From a bacterium (lineage in GTDB: Bacteria > Thermosulfidibacterota > Thermosulfidibacteria > Thermosulfidibacterales > JALWSI01), in contig JALWSI010000171.1 in the NCBI GenBank assembly GCA_027080315.1, forward strand, positions 1 to 16,086: 16,086 nucleotides of DNA, read 5' to 3'. This document shows, piece after piece, positions 14,861 through 16,086 of this stretch (the stretch's first letter is position 1; each line of letters begins with the position of its first letter). Made by a program: the position numbers and the translations under genes. The notes below the pieces were generated by a model that saw nothing but the letters and a program-made list of their open reading frames with translations, had not been told where the DNA came from and searched no databases.

Positions 14861-16086
14861 TCCCTCTTCAGGGATAGCCGTTCAACCTGCTCCAAAGGGG
14901 GTGATGCCTCCTCAGAACGTAGAGGCAGAGATCAGCGTTCTGGGAGGCCTCCTTCTTGATCCCAACTCTGTGGCCAATGTTGCGGACATCTTGGAGCCCG
15001 CAGACTTCTACCGCCGTGAGCATCATCTCATCTTCTCAGCCATGCTAAACCTATTCAATCGCAACGAACCCATAGACCTCATAACCCTTGCAGAAGAGCT
15101 CAAAGAGGCGGGACACTTAGAGGCTGCAGGGGGAGAACCCTACCTTTACGATCTGGCAGAGGCGGTGCCCACCGCCGCTCATGTGCGGTACTACGCAAAG
15201 ATCGTGAAAGAGAAGGCCCTGTTGAGGCAGCTCATTGGGGTGTCAACAGAGATCATTGAGAGCTGCTATCAGCCAGGGCAAGAGGCGGAGGAGCTGCTGG
15301 ATGAGGCAGAACGCAAGATCTTCGCCATTGCCGAGCATCAGATCAAGGAGGACTTTGTTGACGCCAATGCCTTGGCCAAGCTGGGCATGCAGAGGCTTGA
15401 CGAGCTTGCCACCCGCAGCAACGCCATAACCGGGATCCCCACAGGGTTCGCCGACCTTGATCAGATAACCGCAGGGTTTCAAAGATCAGACTTCATTGTT
15501 GTTGCAGCCCGTCCCTCTATGGGAAAGACCACCCTCTGCCTCAACATAGCCCAACACGTTGCAGAGAAAGAGAAAAAGGTGGTGGCCTTCTTCAGCCTTG
15601 AGATGCCCAAAGAACAGCTGGTACTCAGGATGTTTGCCTCTGGGGCCAAGGTTGACTTCCACAAGGTGAGAACGGGAATGCTCACCGACGATGATTACGA
15701 GAGGATAGCCAGAGCAGCGGCAAACTTAAGCGCGGCTGAGCTGTACATTGACGACACCCCCGCCATCACCGTGATGGAGCTCAGGGCAAAAGCCCGCAGG
15801 CTTCAGGCAGAAAGGGGGCTTGACATGGTGGTTATTGACTACCTTCAGCTTATGCAGGGACGGAGAGGTAGCAACGAGCCCAGCAGACAGCAGGAGATCT
15901 CTGAGATCTCAAGATCACTAAAAGCCCTGGCCAAAGAGCTTAATATCCCTGTTGTAGCCATATCGCAGCTATCCCGTGCCGTTGAGGCCCGTCAGGACAA
16001 AAGGCCTCAACTCTCAGACTTGAGGGAATCTGGAGCCATTGAGCAGGACGCGGATCTGGTTATCTTTGTGTATCGGGACGACGTTT
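14853..16086 (+). CDS. dnaB: Replicative DNA helicase DnaB, 3' end outside window
   Basis: First 411 codons of the hexameric replication-fork helicase. The N-terminal DnaG-interaction domain (PPQNVEAEISVLGGLLLDP at about 19-37, then helices to about 120), the linker and the RecA-like motor domain are present. Walker A RPSMGKTT includes Lys225, FFSLEM follows, Walker B is VVIDYLQLM, and the SQLSR and SGAIEQDADLV segments lie near the cut end. No intein interrupts the Walker A or SQLSR region. The start is taken as GTG 14853, overlapping rplI by 8 bases, because GGAGGT lies exactly 8 bases upstream. This gives about 17 extra residues before the usual start region. GTG 14901 and ATG 14904 are alternatives with a poorly spaced ribosome-binding site. 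The last roughly 40 to 60 residues are missing. Confidence 0.95.
   Translation, partial: MNDPSSGIAVQPAPKGVMPPQNVEAEISVLGGLLLDPNSVANVADILEPADFYRREHHLIFSAMLNLFNRNEPIDLITLAEELKEAGHLEAAGGEPYLYDLAEAVPTAAHVRYYAKIVKEKALLRQLIGVSTEIIESCYQPGQEAEELLDEAERKIFAIAEHQIKEDFVDANALAKLGMQRLDELATRSNAITGIPTGFADLDQITAGFQRSDFIVVAARPSMGKTTLCLNIAQHVAEKEKKVVAFFSLEMPKEQLVLRMFASGAKVDFHKVRTGMLTDDDYERIARAAANLSAAELYIDDTPAITVMELRAKARRLQAERGLDMVVIDYLQLMQGRRGSNEPSRQQEISEISRSLKALAKELNIPVVAISQLSRAVEARQDKRPQLSDLRESGAIEQDADLVIFVYRDDV
14860..14875 (+). repeat. Small hairpin at the rplI stop / dnaB 5' end
   Basis: ATCCCT (14860-14865) and AGGGAT (14870-14875) form a perfect 6-bp stem with a CTTC loop. It starts on the last base of the rplI stop and sits inside the first codons of dnaB if GTG 14853 is used. 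It could lower dnaB expression relative to L9 or mark an RNA processing site. Chance is possible at this length. Confidence 0.35.

Noticed and set aside
14857-14877. ATG overlapping the rplI stop as dnaB start
   Set aside because: Its frame reaches TAG after six codons; the dnaB frame is the one containing GTG 14853.

Overview
The window is a compact bacterial chromosome segment with 17 protein-coding genes in four blocks. No RNA gene, mobile element, CRISPR array or pseudogene is visible, and no gene-free stretch exceeds about 130 bases. Heavy use of AGA/AGG arginine and ATA isoleucine codons, minimal spacing between genes, and the order rpiB-glyA-dCMP deaminase-nrdR (familiar from deltaproteobacteria-type genomes) suggest an anaerobe, probably thermophilic, near Desulfobacterota/Thermodesulfobacteriota. 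The assignment is inference and only moderately secure.

Layout. (1) Positions 6902 down to 1, minus strand: a nine-gene probable operon glnB (canonical PII), rpiB, glyA, dCMP deaminase, nrdR, ktrB-type K+ channel, CorC-type CBS membrane protein, agmatinase and a lipoprotein cut by the window edge. Junctions run from 4-base overlaps to 18-base gaps. (2) Positions 7008-10388, plus strand: a membrane-anchored TPR protein resembling MshN/GspB, followed without a gap by a PilB/GspE-type assembly ATPase. (3) Positions 14283 down to 10392, minus strand: a second, divergent PII-like gene, then lutC, a natural LutB-LutA fusion and a YhaM-like HD phosphohydrolase, with overlaps of 14 and 11 bases and one 2-base gap. 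(4) Position 14414 to the right edge, plus strand: rplI and dnaB, the latter cut by the window end.

How the genes fit together. Block 1 joins ribose-5-phosphate supply, one-carbon units, dUMP synthesis and the NrdR repressor (nucleotide precursors) with cation transport and polyamine formation, under a PII gene that normally senses 2-oxoglutarate and ATP/ADP. Block 3 looks like an organic-acid (lactate-type) oxidation module also headed by a PII gene. That PII keeps the nucleotide-binding residues but has lost Tyr51 and Gln39 and carries a glycine-rich T-loop. Both LUD domains of block 3 also depart from the usual IAETG(T/S) motif. This makes block 3 the best candidate in the window for an undescribed regulatory or metabolic system.

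The two divergent intergenic regions hold recognisable promoters. Between blocks 3 and 4, the palindrome GTGTCAAGGTTGACAC supplies a perfect TTGACA -35 box in each direction. The convergent junction of blocks 2 and 3 carries a perfect 9-bp hairpin covering both stop codons.
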